Below are positions 7,800-17,137 of a stretch of DNA of 48,471 nt, in pieces; position 1 is the stretch's first letter; each line of letters starts with the position of its first letter. The notes beneath the pieces were generated by a model. That model was not told the origin of the DNA, did not search any database, and saw only the letters and a program-made list of their open reading frames with translations. The DNA lies in the NCBI GenBank assembly GCA_012744445.1, contig JAAYBZ010000094.1, forward strand, positions 1 to 48,471. The letters run 5' to 3'. A program made the position numbers and the translations under genes. Source of the DNA: Myxococcales bacterium. Lineage in GTDB: Bacteria; Myxococcota_A; Polyangia; Polyangiales; Houyiibacteriaceae.

Positions 7800-9371
7800 T
7801 CAGTGCCGGAAATGGCGCGTGCCGGTGAAGATCATCGCGATGCCCGCCGCGTCGGCGGCCGCGATCACCTCGTCGTCCTTCTTGCTGCCGCCCGGCTGCG
7901 CGATGGCGGTGATGCCGGCGGCGGCGGCCGCCTCGATGCCGTCGGCGAAGGGGAAGAAGGCGTCGGAGGCCATCGCCGCGCCCTTGGCGAGATCGCCCGC
8001 CTTCTGCGCCGCGATCTGCACGCTCGTCACGCGCGCCATCTGGCCCGCGCCGACGCCCACGGTGCGATCCTCGTGCGCGAAGACGATGGCGTTGGACTTC
8101 ACGTGCTTGCAGACGCGCCACGCCATCTCGAGCGCGCGGAGCTCCTGCTCGGTGGGCGCGCGGCGCGTGACGACCTTGCCGGCGCGCACCTCGTCCTGGA
8201 TCGTGCGGTCGCGATCCTGGACGACGAAGCCGCCGCCGATGCGCTTGTAGTGGAGCTCTTCGAATTCGGGGCCGAGCCAGGCGCCCGTCGCGAGGAGGCG
8301 GAGCTGCGACTTCTTGCGGAGCCGCTCGAGCGCCGCGTCGGCGAAGGCAGGCGCGACGACGCACTCGATGAAGGTCTCCGCGATGGCCTCGGCCGTAGCG
8401 ATGTCGACCTCGCGGTTGAGCGCGACGATACCGCCGAAGGCGCTCGTCTCGTCGGCTGCGCGCGCCGCGCGATAAGCGGCCTCGAGCGTCGCCGCGCGGG
8501 CCACGCCGCACGGGTTGGTGTGCTTCACGATGACGGCGGCGGGCTCGGCGAACTCGCGCACGGCGTCGAGCGCCGCGTCGACGTCGACGAGGTTGTTGAA
8601 GCTCAGCTCCTTGCCGCCCGCGCCGAGGCTCCGCGCGCGAGAGAGACTGCCCTCGGGGGCGGTGCGCTCGCGATAGAACGCGCCGGCCTGGTGAGGGTTC
8701 TCGCCGTAGCGCACGTCGTAGACCTTCTCGAGGCTCACGGTGAGCGTGGCGGGGAAGCGCGCGCGCGTACCGTCGGCCGCGGCGAAGGGGCCGGTGCTCG
8801 TCATGTACGCCGCGATGGCGCCGTCGTACGCTGCCGTGTGGCTGAAGGCCTTGGCGGCGAGCCGCTGTCGCGTCGCGAGCTGGGTGCTACCGAGCTGCGC
8901 GAGCTCTTCGATGACGACCGCGTAGTCGGCGGGATCGGTGACGATGGTCACGCGATCGTGGTTCTTCGCGGCGCTGCGGACCATCGAAGGCCCGCCGATG
9001 TCGATGTTCTCGATGATCTCGTCGTGCGAGGCCCCGCGGGCGACCGTCGCCTCGAAGGGGTAGAGGTTCACGCAGACGAGGTCGATCGGCGCGCCGCCGA
9101 TGCTCGCGAGCGCCGCGCGATCGTCGTCGCGATCGCGCATGAGGATGCCGCCGTGGACGCGCGGATGGAGCGTCTTCACGCGACCGTCCATGATCTCGGG
9201 AGACTCGGTGTACGCGCTCACGTCCGTCACCGGGAGCCCCGCGTCGCGCAGCGCCTTGGCCGTGCCTCCGGTGCTGAGGAGCTCGAACCCGAGCTCGCTC
9301 AGCCCCTGCGCGAATTCGACGACACCCGTCTTGTCGGAGACGGAAATGAGAGCTCGCTTGCTGCTTGCCAC
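7800..9371 (-). CDS. purH: Bifunctional AICAR formyltransferase / IMP cyclohydrolase
   Basis: The last two steps of IMP synthesis in one polypeptide of 523 residues. The N-terminal cyclohydrolase (about 1-195) starts KRALISVSDKTGV and contains TLHPRVHGGIL; the C-terminal AICAR transformylase contains VRYGENPHQAGAFY, VIVKHTNPCG and SDAFFPFADGI. GTG at 9371 is preferred because GAGG lies 5 bases upstream; an in-frame GTG at 9386 would add five residues. It is followed by purD. A gap of about 115 bp separates it from cdaR, and a promoter-like sequence lies there. Confidence 0.95.
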   Translation of the reverse strand: MASSKRALISVSDKTGVVEFAQGLSELGFELLSTGGTAKALRDAGLPVTDVSAYTESPEIMDGRVKTLHPRVHGGILMRDRDDDRAALASIGGAPIDLVCVNLYPFEATVARGASHDEIIENIDIGGPSMVRSAAKNHDRVTIVTDPADYAVVIEELAQLGSTQLATRQRLAAKAFSHTAAYDGAIAAYMTSTGPFAAADGTRARFPATLTVSLEKVYDVRYGENPHQAGAFYRERTAPEGSLSRARSLGAGGKELSFNNLVDVDAALDAVREFAEPAAVIVKHTNPCGVARAATLEAAYRAARAADETSAFGGIVALNREVDIATAEAIAETFIECVVAPAFADAALERLRKKSQLRLLATGAWLGPEFEELHYKRIGGGFVVQDRDRTIQDEVRAGKVVTRRAPTEQELRALEMAWRVCKHVKSNAIVFAHEDRTVGVGAGQMARVTSVQIAAQKAGDLAKGAAMASDAFFPFADGIEAAAAAGITAIAQPGGSKKDDEVIAAADAAGIAMIFTGTRHFRH

Positions 9372-9421
9372 GTGATCCTCGTTCACCTTCGCTCGACGAA
9401 GAAGCCGCGAGCGACGCGCGC

Positions 9422-9451
9422 GGGATAGCGCGAACCTCGCGTAGGGCGCAA
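9422..9451 (-). promoter_or_regulatory. Candidate promoter for purH-purD-tsaC
   Basis: TTGCGC (9451-9446) and TATCCC (9427-9422), 18 bases apart on the minus strand, in the only sizeable gap of the block. The match is moderate, so read-through from cdaR remains possible. No purine riboswitch-like structure was recognised. Confidence 0.3.
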
Positions 9452-9485
9452 GCGGAGGCCCCGATCGCGCCGGAGATCCAGCGCC

Positions 9486-10415
9486 TCAAGGCGAGACGAG
9501 CACCTCTCGCGGGAGGATCCGCACGATCTCGGCCCCCTCGGGGACGCCTCGCACGCGCACCTCGAGGGGCTGCGCGCCGCCCTCGGGCGTGAGCTCGGAA
9601 GCGTCGACGTATGGCGTGAGGTGGCGGGCGCGGAGCGGGGCCACCACCTCCGGTGGGCCCGCGACGACCACGTCCACGGTCCGCGGCCGGAGGCTCCGCG
9701 CCTTGGCGCCCACGACGCTCACCTCGAGCGAATCGAAGGCCCGCTCGCTGCGCTCCCGCGCGATCTCGAGCGTGACCGGCACCGTGAGCTCGCCCCGGTA
9801 CGAGCAGCCCTCGGGCGGCGGGCGGAACGCGAGGCGCACCGTGTGGATGCCCTCCGGCAGCCCCGTGAGCTCTACGGGCTCGAGCCGCGCGTAGTCGATG
9901 TCGTGGACGAGGCTCTCGGGCCCCGTGAGGATCACGGACTTGGGCTCGACGTCGGGCCCTCGCGCGATGCGGAGCCCGGGCGGGAGCTCGCCCGTGAGGC
10001 TCGGTCGGATGGGGATGCTGCGCTCGGCCCTCGTCTCGAAGCGGAGCTCGATCGACGGCGGGTTCCAGTGCTCGACGTTCACGCCCACGGGGAGATCGAG
10101 GTCGGACCGTGAGAACCGGTACTCCCCGCCCGCGTGCGATCGGAGATCGAGCTGGATGGGAGGGATGGTCTCGCTCCGGATCGACGCGAGCCGCGACTGC
10201 GGGCCCGTGAGCAGGACGCGCACGCGCGCCGGGAGCTCCGTCATCAGGATGCGACCGCTGTCTTCCTGCGGCACGAGCGCGAGCAGATCGACGTAGACCG
10301 ACTTCCGCCCCTGCTCGGTTCCGTGGATGAAGGCGAAGAGCGCGACCGCCACGAGGATCGAGAAGAGCTTGAGCCCGAGGTCGTCGATGAAGATACGCCG
10401 GAGCCACGCGAGCAT
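9486..10415 (-). CDS. cdaR: CdaR-like YbbR-domain protein, partner of diadenylate cyclase
   Basis: A 309-residue protein with one N-terminal membrane segment (about 13-30, LKLFSILVAVALFAFIHG) followed by extracytoplasmic YbbR-type beta repeats, each with VxLTGP/VxGP-like strands (for example VLLTGPQSRL, VILTGPESLV, VVVAGPPEVV). CdaR proteins bind the membrane cyclase CdaA and modulate c-di-AMP synthesis. ATG at 10415 is two bases past the cdaA stop; an alternative GTG at 10421 would overlap that stop as GTGA. In many bacteria glmM follows; here purH does. Confidence 0.85.
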   Translation of the reverse strand: MLAWLRRIFIDDLGLKLFSILVAVALFAFIHGTEQGRKSVYVDLLALVPQEDSGRILMTELPARVRVLLTGPQSRLASIRSETIPPIQLDLRSHAGGEYRFSRSDLDLPVGVNVEHWNPPSIELRFETRAERSIPIRPSLTGELPPGLRIARGPDVEPKSVILTGPESLVHDIDYARLEPVELTGLPEGIHTVRLAFRPPPEGCSYRGELTVPVTLEIARERSERAFDSLEVSVVGAKARSLRPRTVDVVVAGPPEVVAPLRARHLTPYVDASELTPEGGAQPLEVRVRGVPEGAEIVRILPREVLVSP

Positions 10416-10417
10416 CG

Positions 10418-11356
10418 TCACGCCTCCCCTTCGCTCGACGACTTCTCCACCTCGCGCGCGGCGATGGCCGGCGAGATGGCCTTGGTCTCTCGCGTGCGCT
10501 CGACCGGCGCGCTCGGGGTCTTCTTCTTCTTGCGAGGCGCGGGCGTCCGGTAGAAGAGCCCGTAGAGCGCGTCGCGGAGCGAGTCGCCGTCGAGGTTCCG
10601 CACGATGTTCCCGTCGAAGCAGACGGAGAGCGCGCCGCGCTCCTCGGAGACGACGACCACGACGGCGTCGCTCTCCTCGGTGATGCCGATGGCGGCGCGG
10701 TGCCGCGCGCCGAGCGTGCGATCGCGCCCGCCGGTGCCCGCCAGGGGGAGGAACGCCCCCGCTTCGGCCACGCGCCCGCCGCGGATGATCACCGCGCCGT
10801 CGTGCATAGGGTTCTCGAAGCTGGGGATGAAGATGGTGTAGAGGAGCTCCTTGGTGACCTCGGCGTCGAGCTTGGAGCCGTGCTCGATGAGGTCGTCGAG
10901 CGCCACGGCCCGCTCGAAGACGATGAGCGCGCCGATGCGTCGCTGCGCGAGCGCGGCCGCCGCCTTGACCACCTCCTCGAGGACGCCCGTCTCCTGGGCC
11001 GTGCGCTCGCGCGAGAAGAAGGGCCCGCGACCGACGCGCGCGAGCGCCCGCCGGATATCCGTCTGGAAGATGATCACCACGATGACCACCACCCACGTGA
11101 GGACGGAGTCGAGGAGCGTCCAGATGGTGATGAGGCCGGCGCGCTTCGCGAAGGCGTAGGCGATGCCGACGAGGCCCATGCCGATGGCCACCTGCATCGC
11201 GCGCGTGCCGCGGATGACCACGAGCACCAGGTAGACGAGCACGGCGGTCACGGCGATGTCGAAGAGATCCCGCGCGACCACCCAGAGCTCGCGATCGAAG
11301 AAGGCCAGGACGCCGGCCGAGAATGCCTCGAAGAACCGCTCGAGGATTCCGCTCAT
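10418..11356 (-). CDS. cdaA: Membrane diadenylate cyclase (c-di-AMP synthase)
   Basis: A 312-residue protein with three N-terminal membrane helices (about 33-50, 54-70, 77-97) and a cytoplasmic DAC domain carrying both catalytic motifs, DGA at 186-188 (MHDGAVII) and RHR at 218-220 (GARHRAAIG). It condenses two ATP to c-di-AMP, a messenger that usually controls K+ and osmolyte transport and wall homeostasis. The basic Ser/Arg-rich tail (about 280-312) extends beyond the usual domain. Its ATG overlaps the folP TGA as ATGA and cdaR follows directly, so ftsH-folP-cdaA-cdaR looks like one operon. Confidence 0.95.
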   Translation of the reverse strand: MSGILERFFEAFSAGVLAFFDRELWVVARDLFDIAVTAVLVYLVLVVIRGTRAMQVAIGMGLVGIAYAFAKRAGLITIWTLLDSVLTWVVVIVVIIFQTDIRRALARVGRGPFFSRERTAQETGVLEEVVKAAAALAQRRIGALIVFERAVALDDLIEHGSKLDAEVTKELLYTIFIPSFENPMHDGAVIIRGGRVAEAGAFLPLAGTGGRDRTLGARHRAAIGITEESDAVVVVVSEERGALSVCFDGNIVRNLDGDSLRDALYGLFYRTPAPRKKKKTPSAPVERTRETKAISPAIAAREVEKSSSEGEA

Positions 11357-12194
11357 TCGCCCTCGCCTTCGGTGATCTTCGCCCAGACGAGGAGCGCCTG
11401 GCGCGTCTCGCGCACGTCGTGGACGCGCACCGCGCGCGCGCCCGCCCGGGCGGCGGCGATCGCCGCGGCGATCGATCCCCCGAGGCGCTCGCTCGGCGCG
11501 GGGCGCGCCCCATTGGGCTCCCGCGCGAGCTCGCCGATGAACGATTTCCTGCTGGCCCCCACCAGGATCGGATATCCGGTTCGCACGAGGGATCGCAAGC
11601 TCCCGAGGAGGCCCGCCGATTGGACGGCCGTCTTGGCGAAGCCGATGCCCGGGTCGAGGTAGATGTGCTCGCCGGGGATGCCGAAGCCCTCGGCTCGCTG
11701 GGCCTCGCGGAGGAGCGAGGCCTCCACCTCGCGCGCCATCTCCGCGGGCGACGCCTCGACGGAGACGACCTGCCCACGCCCGACGTTGTGCATGAGCACG
11801 ATGGTCGCGCCCTCCTCGGCGACGAGCGCGAGGAGCTCGTCCGAGGCGCGCTCCCCGACGAAGTTCACGATGCTGGCGCCCGCGTCGAGGGCGTGTCGCG
11901 CGACCTCGAGCTTGGTGGTGTCGATGGACACCCGCGCGCCGTCGGCCACGGCGGCCTCGATGGCCGGGAGCACGCGCCGGAGCTCCTCCTGCACGTCGAC
12001 GTCGGCATAGCCCTCACCGTAGGTCGTCCCCGGAGGCCGCGTGGACTCGCCGCCCACGTCGATCACGTCGGCGCCGAGCGCGACGAGCTCACGCACGCGC
12101 GCGCACGCGGCGGCCACGTCGAAATATCGCCCCCCGTCGCTGAACGAATCGGGGGTGACGTTCAACACCCCCCATAGCTCCGGGAGGCGGCGCA

Positions 12195-12195
<1 letters not shown>
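11353..12195 (-). CDS. folP: Dihydropteroate synthase
   Basis: A 280-residue TIM-barrel enzyme joining p-aminobenzoate to dihydropterin pyrophosphate in folate synthesis; the target class of sulfonamides. The signature GVLNVTPDSFSDGG lies at about 9-22, DVGGESTRPPG forms the second substrate loop, and later come SIDTTK, DPGIGFAKT and GASRKSFIG. Its start codon shares one base with the ftsH stop (TGATG), and its stop overlaps the cdaA start. Confidence 0.96.
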
Positions 12196-14129
<1,934 letters not shown>

Positions 14130-14170
14130 GTATACCTCAGGCTTGCCGGCCCGATGACCTGCTCCGGGCG

Positions 14171-14209
14171 ACAATTACAATTGTTAGCACGTGGTAGGAA
14201 TCGCTTCAA
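14171..14209 (-). promoter_or_regulatory. Candidate ftsH promoter with overlapping 14-bp palindrome
   Basis: On the minus strand TTGAAG (14209-14204) is followed after 17 bases by TAACAA (14186-14181). The perfect inverted repeat ACAATT-AC-AATTGT at 14171-14184 overlaps the -10 box and the predicted start site, so a dimeric repressor could act there. The leader would be about 45 bases with GAGG before the GTG. AT-rich in an otherwise very GC-rich region. Confidence 0.45.
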
Positions 14210-14247
14210 TCGTGAGCCCCCGAATGCGGATGGCGCGGCCGTGAGGC

Positions 14248-15201
14248 TCACCCTTCGGGGTCCGAACGCCCTCTGCCCGTGGACCGCTCGAGCCGCAGCA
14301 ACTCGCCCTCGCGGGTGAACGTGAACCCACCGGGCAGCCGCTGCGCGCCGCCCCGCTCCACGACGACGAGCGCCTCTTCGCGGTGCTCTCGCCCGAGCGC
14401 GATGCCGAGCTCATCGTGCATCCATCGGGCCAAGAGCTCGGCGCGCAAGGGGGTGGGACACGCCTCCACCACCTCCCGCGGGATGGCGCGGCCCTTGGGC
14501 ACCCGGAGCGCGAGCTCGGCCTCGAGGTAGGCGCGGAGCGCGCGCGCTTCGTCGGCCAGCGCCGCGAGGTGCGCGCGGATGCGCGGGTCCTCCGCCTCGA
14601 GCACCGGGAGCACGGCCTTGCGGAGGCGCACGCGGGTGTGACGCGCGTCCTCGTTCGAGGGATCGCGCACGAAGCGCTGCCCCGTCCGCGCGAGGTGCGC
14701 TTCGATCTCGTCGCGCCCCACCTCGATGAGCGGCCGGATGACGCCATCGTCCCGGAGGGGCGCGATCCCGGCCAGGCCGAAGAGGCCCGTCCCACGGAGG
14801 AGCCGCTGGAGCACGGTCTCGGCCTGGTCGTCGAGGTGATGCCCCACGGCGACGCGGTCGTATCGCTCGGCCCGCGCGAGCGCGAGGAGCGCCTCGTAGC
14901 GCGCCGCCCGCGCCGCCGCCTGGAGGGAGGCCTCACCGGCCACCTCGACCTTCAGCGCGTGGAAGCGGAGCCCTCGGCGCTCGGCCTCCTCGCGCACGAG
15001 CGCCACCTCCTCGGCGGCCTCCGGGCGGAGGCCGTGATCCACGCTCGCGACGCCGAGCTCGAGGGAGAGCTCCGGGGCGAGCCGGGCGAGGACGTCGAGG
15101 AGGGCCATCGAGTCGGGCCCCCCCGAACAGGCCACGAGCACGCGCTCCCCGCCGAAGAGGAGGCGACGCGCTCGGATGGTGCGGCGAACCTTCGCGAGCA
15201 C
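14248..15201 (-). CDS. tilS: tRNA(Ile)-lysidine synthetase
   Basis: A 317-residue PP-loop ATPase that attaches lysine to C34 of the CAU-anticodon isoleucine tRNA so that it reads AUA. The ATP-binding motif SGGPDS is at 26-31, with ASVDHGLRPEAAEE and HHLDDQAETVLQRLLRGTG further on, all typical of TilS. It is shorter than the E. coli enzyme and has only a reduced C-terminal part. The start is GTG at 15201, three bases after the stop of the upstream envelope-protein gene. ftsH starts 118 bases downstream with its own promoter-like sequence. Confidence 0.93.
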   Translation of the reverse strand: MLAKVRRTIRARRLLFGGERVLVACSGGPDSMALLDVLARLAPELSLELGVASVDHGLRPEAAEEVALVREEAERRGLRFHALKVEVAGEASLQAAARAARYEALLALARAERYDRVAVGHHLDDQAETVLQRLLRGTGLFGLAGIAPLRDDGVIRPLIEVGRDEIEAHLARTGQRFVRDPSNEDARHTRVRLRKAVLPVLEAEDPRIRAHLAALADEARALRAYLEAELALRVPKGRAIPREVVEACPTPLRAELLARWMHDELGIALGREHREEALVVVERGGAQRLPGGFTFTREGELLRLERSTGRGRSDPEG

Positions 15202-15204
15202 GGC

Positions 15205-15732
15205 TCAGAATCGTCCGGAGACGAGCACGAGCTGCGTCTCCGTGGCCCGCCGATCGAGCGTGGATCGCGCGACCGTGAGCGACGGCACCCCGAGGCCGAT
15301 CGCACCGCGACGCACGCGAAGGAGGCCTCCTCCAGGGTCGAGCGCGAGATCCCCTTCGGGCGGGACGTAGCGGCTCGCGCGCACGGTGAGGAGCACCGTG
15401 GGGATGAAGCCCGCCAGCCCGAGCGAGAGGAGCGAGATGGAGAGCGCGCGCGTGACGTCGTTGTCGCGCCGATCGAGGAGGTAGAGCCCCGCGAGCGCCC
15501 CGCCGGCCCCGCCCGCCGCCGTGGTGGCGGCGAGGATCCACGGGTTCTTCACGCGGAAGGCCGCCGGCACGGCGAGCCCCAGCTCCGCCCCCACGAGCGC
15601 GAGCCCGATGGTGCCCTTGGGCGGGGTATCGACGCGCTCGGCGTTCGCGGGCGTCTGCGCCGAGGCGGGCCTCGGCGCCGCGAAGAAGAGCGTCGCGACG
15701 AGCAGGAGGAGGAGTCCGTGGTCTCGGTTCAA
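15205..15732 (-). CDS. Exported protein of unknown function, probable envelope protein
   Basis: A 175-residue protein with a clear signal peptide (hydrophobic about 7-19, cleavage expected after Ala25 in RPASA-Q). The mature part has a glycine/alanine-rich hydrophobic stretch (about 58-75, a possible membrane helix) and another (about 85-105), then a beta-rich end with a terminal Phe (VLVSGRF). I do not recognise a family. TTG at 15732 is chosen because GGAG lies 8 bases upstream and the signal peptide starts there; the frame stays open further upstream across the MarR gene, which is clearly not coding on this strand. It directly precedes tilS. Confidence 0.65.
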   Translation of the reverse strand: MNRDHGLLLLLVATLFFAAPRPASAQTPANAERVDTPPKGTIGLALVGAELGLAVPAAFRVKNPWILAATTAAGGAGGALAGLYLLDRRDNDVTRALSISLLSLGLAGFIPTVLLTVRASRYVPPEGDLALDPGGGLLRVRRGAIGLGVPSLTVARSTLDRRATETQLVLVSGRF

Positions 15733-15817
15733 CGTCGACGCTCCGAAGGAGACGAGGCTACACGAGCCGCCGATCGACGGCAACGACGGCCCTTGCGCCC
15801 GACGGGCGGTCCATTTA

Positions 15818-15831
15818 TTTAGCATACTAAA
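15818..15831. promoter_or_regulatory. MarR-type operator TTTAG-CATA-CTAAA
   Basis: A perfect inverted repeat with 5-bp arms and a 4-base centre, ending three bases before the MarR start codon. MarR dimers commonly bind short AT-rich palindromes of this kind. Its position would block transcription or translation start of the marR-enoyl-CoA hydratase pair, implying autorepression relieved by a ligand. The divergent envelope-protein gene starts about 85 bp away. Confidence 0.6.
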
Positions 15832-15834
15832 CAA

Positions 15835-16353
15835 ATGCCCGAGGCCCCCTCGAAGCGATCGGCCCGCGATGCGGAGAAGGCCGACATCGACCGCATCATC
15901 GAGGCGGTGGTCTACCTCTACACGGAGGCTCGGCGCGTCACCAAGGAAGTCGCGCGCGAGCGGGGGCTCACGGGGCCGCAGATCAGCGCCATCAAGATCC
16001 TCGAGTCCTTCGGCGACATCAGCCTCTCCGAGCTCAGCGATCGCATGAGCGCCCGCAACTCCACCATCACGGGGCTCGTCGATCGCATGGAGCGCAACGG
16101 TCTCGTCGAGCGCATCCGCTCGGCCGAGGATCGCCGCGTGACGCTCATCCGGCTCACGCCCGAGGGCGCGCGCATCGCGCGGGAGATCCCGGTGGACTCG
16201 ATGCAGATCCTCGGCGCCGCCCTCGACTCGCTCTCGCGACGCGACCGCCACGAGCTGCGCCGCATCCTCGTTTCGCTCACCGCGGCGGTCGAAGAAGAAG
16301 TCCGCCGAAGGGGGCACGCCCCCGAACGAGCTCGCCAACCGGAGACGCCATGA
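15835..16353 (+). CDS. MarR family transcriptional regulator
   Basis: A 172-residue winged-helix regulator. The helix-turn-helix region ISLSELSDRMSARNSTITGLVDRMERNGLVER (shown here only as its extent, about residues 61-92) and the wing with RSAEDRRVTLIRLTPEG (about 95-111) are typical. There is no Shine-Dalgarno upstream because the operator abuts the ATG, so the message may be leaderless. Its stop overlaps the following enoyl-CoA hydratase start as ATGA, so the two are co-translated and the likely inducer is an acyl-CoA or aromatic acid from that pathway (inference). Confidence 0.9.
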   Translation: MPEAPSKRSARDAEKADIDRIIEAVVYLYTEARRVTKEVARERGLTGPQISAIKILESFGDISLSELSDRMSARNSTITGLVDRMERNGLVERIRSAEDRRVTLIRLTPEGARIAREIPVDSMQILGAALDSLSRRDRHELRRILVSLTAAVEEEVRRRGHAPERARQPETP

Positions 16354-17135
16354 CCGAAGCCACGACCTACGAGACCATCCTCGTCGAGCGCCGCGGGCGC
16401 GTCGAATGGATCACCCTCAACAAGCCCGAGCGGAAGAACCCCCTCGGCGCGCAGATGGTCAACGAGCTCCTCTACGCGCTCGACGCGGCCAAGGAGGACG
16501 ATGGGGTCCGCGTCATCGTGCTCACGGGCGCGGGGAACGCCTTCTCGGCTGGCGCCGACCTCAAGCAGTTCGGCCAGGACGGCGGCTCCAAGCTCCCCCT
16601 CAAGGGTGATTTCCCTGATCTGCTCCTCCGCTTCCGCGAGCTCGGCAAGCCCACCGTCGCGCGCGTGCCCGGCATCGCGATGGGCGGCGGGCTCGGCATC
16701 GTCTGCGCTTGCGATTTCGCCGTCGGATGCGAGAGCGCCGTGCTCTCCACGCCCGAGATCAAGCGGGGCCTCTTCCCGTTCATGATCATGGCCGTGATGG
16801 CCAAGGTGGTGCCCCGCCGCCGCCTGCTCTCGATGATGCTGCTCGGCGAGAAGCTCGGCGCGCACGAGGCGCTCGAGGCCGGCCTCCTCACCCACGTCGT
16901 CCCCGACGATCAGCTCGACGCGAAGGTCGAGGAGATCACCTCGGCGCTCGCCGCGCAGAGCCCCACCGCGATGCGCATGGGCCTCCTCGCCTTCCACCGC
17001 ATGAGCGAGCAGAAGCTCGCCGAGGCGCTCCCCGAGCTCCAGCGCGATCTCATGGCCGCGCTCGGCACCGAGGACGCCAAGGAAGGCCTCCTCGCGTTCA
17101 TGCAGAAGCGCGAGCCCAACTGGACCGGTCGCTAG
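16350..17135 (+). CDS. Enoyl-CoA hydratase/isomerase family protein
   Basis: A 261-residue crotonase-fold protein. The oxyanion-hole segments are seen as AFSAGADLKQF (about 64-74) and GIAMGGGLG (about 108-116). Compared with classical enoyl-CoA hydratase, the first catalytic Glu (GGGCE) is Gly116 here, while the second Glu, Glu136 in TPEI, is kept. This pattern suggests an isomerase or other crotonase reaction rather than standard beta-oxidation hydration. It is co-transcribed with the MarR regulator and converges with recJ, two bases apart. Confidence 0.85.
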   Translation: MTEATTYETILVERRGRVEWITLNKPERKNPLGAQMVNELLYALDAAKEDDGVRVIVLTGAGNAFSAGADLKQFGQDGGSKLPLKGDFPDLLLRFRELGKPTVARVPGIAMGGGLGIVCACDFAVGCESAVLSTPEIKRGLFPFMIMAVMAKVVPRRRLLSMMLLGEKLGAHEALEAGLLTHVVPDDQLDAKVEEITSALAAQSPTAMRMGLLAFHRMSEQKLAEALPELQRDLMAALGTEDAKEGLLAFMQKREPNWTGR

Positions 17136-17137
17136 GC

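Noticed and set aside
14184-14209. Possible CIRCE heat-shock element upstream of ftsH (TTAGCAC)
   Set aside because: Only one half-site resembles CIRCE; the second arm GAGTGCTAA at the right spacing is absent.
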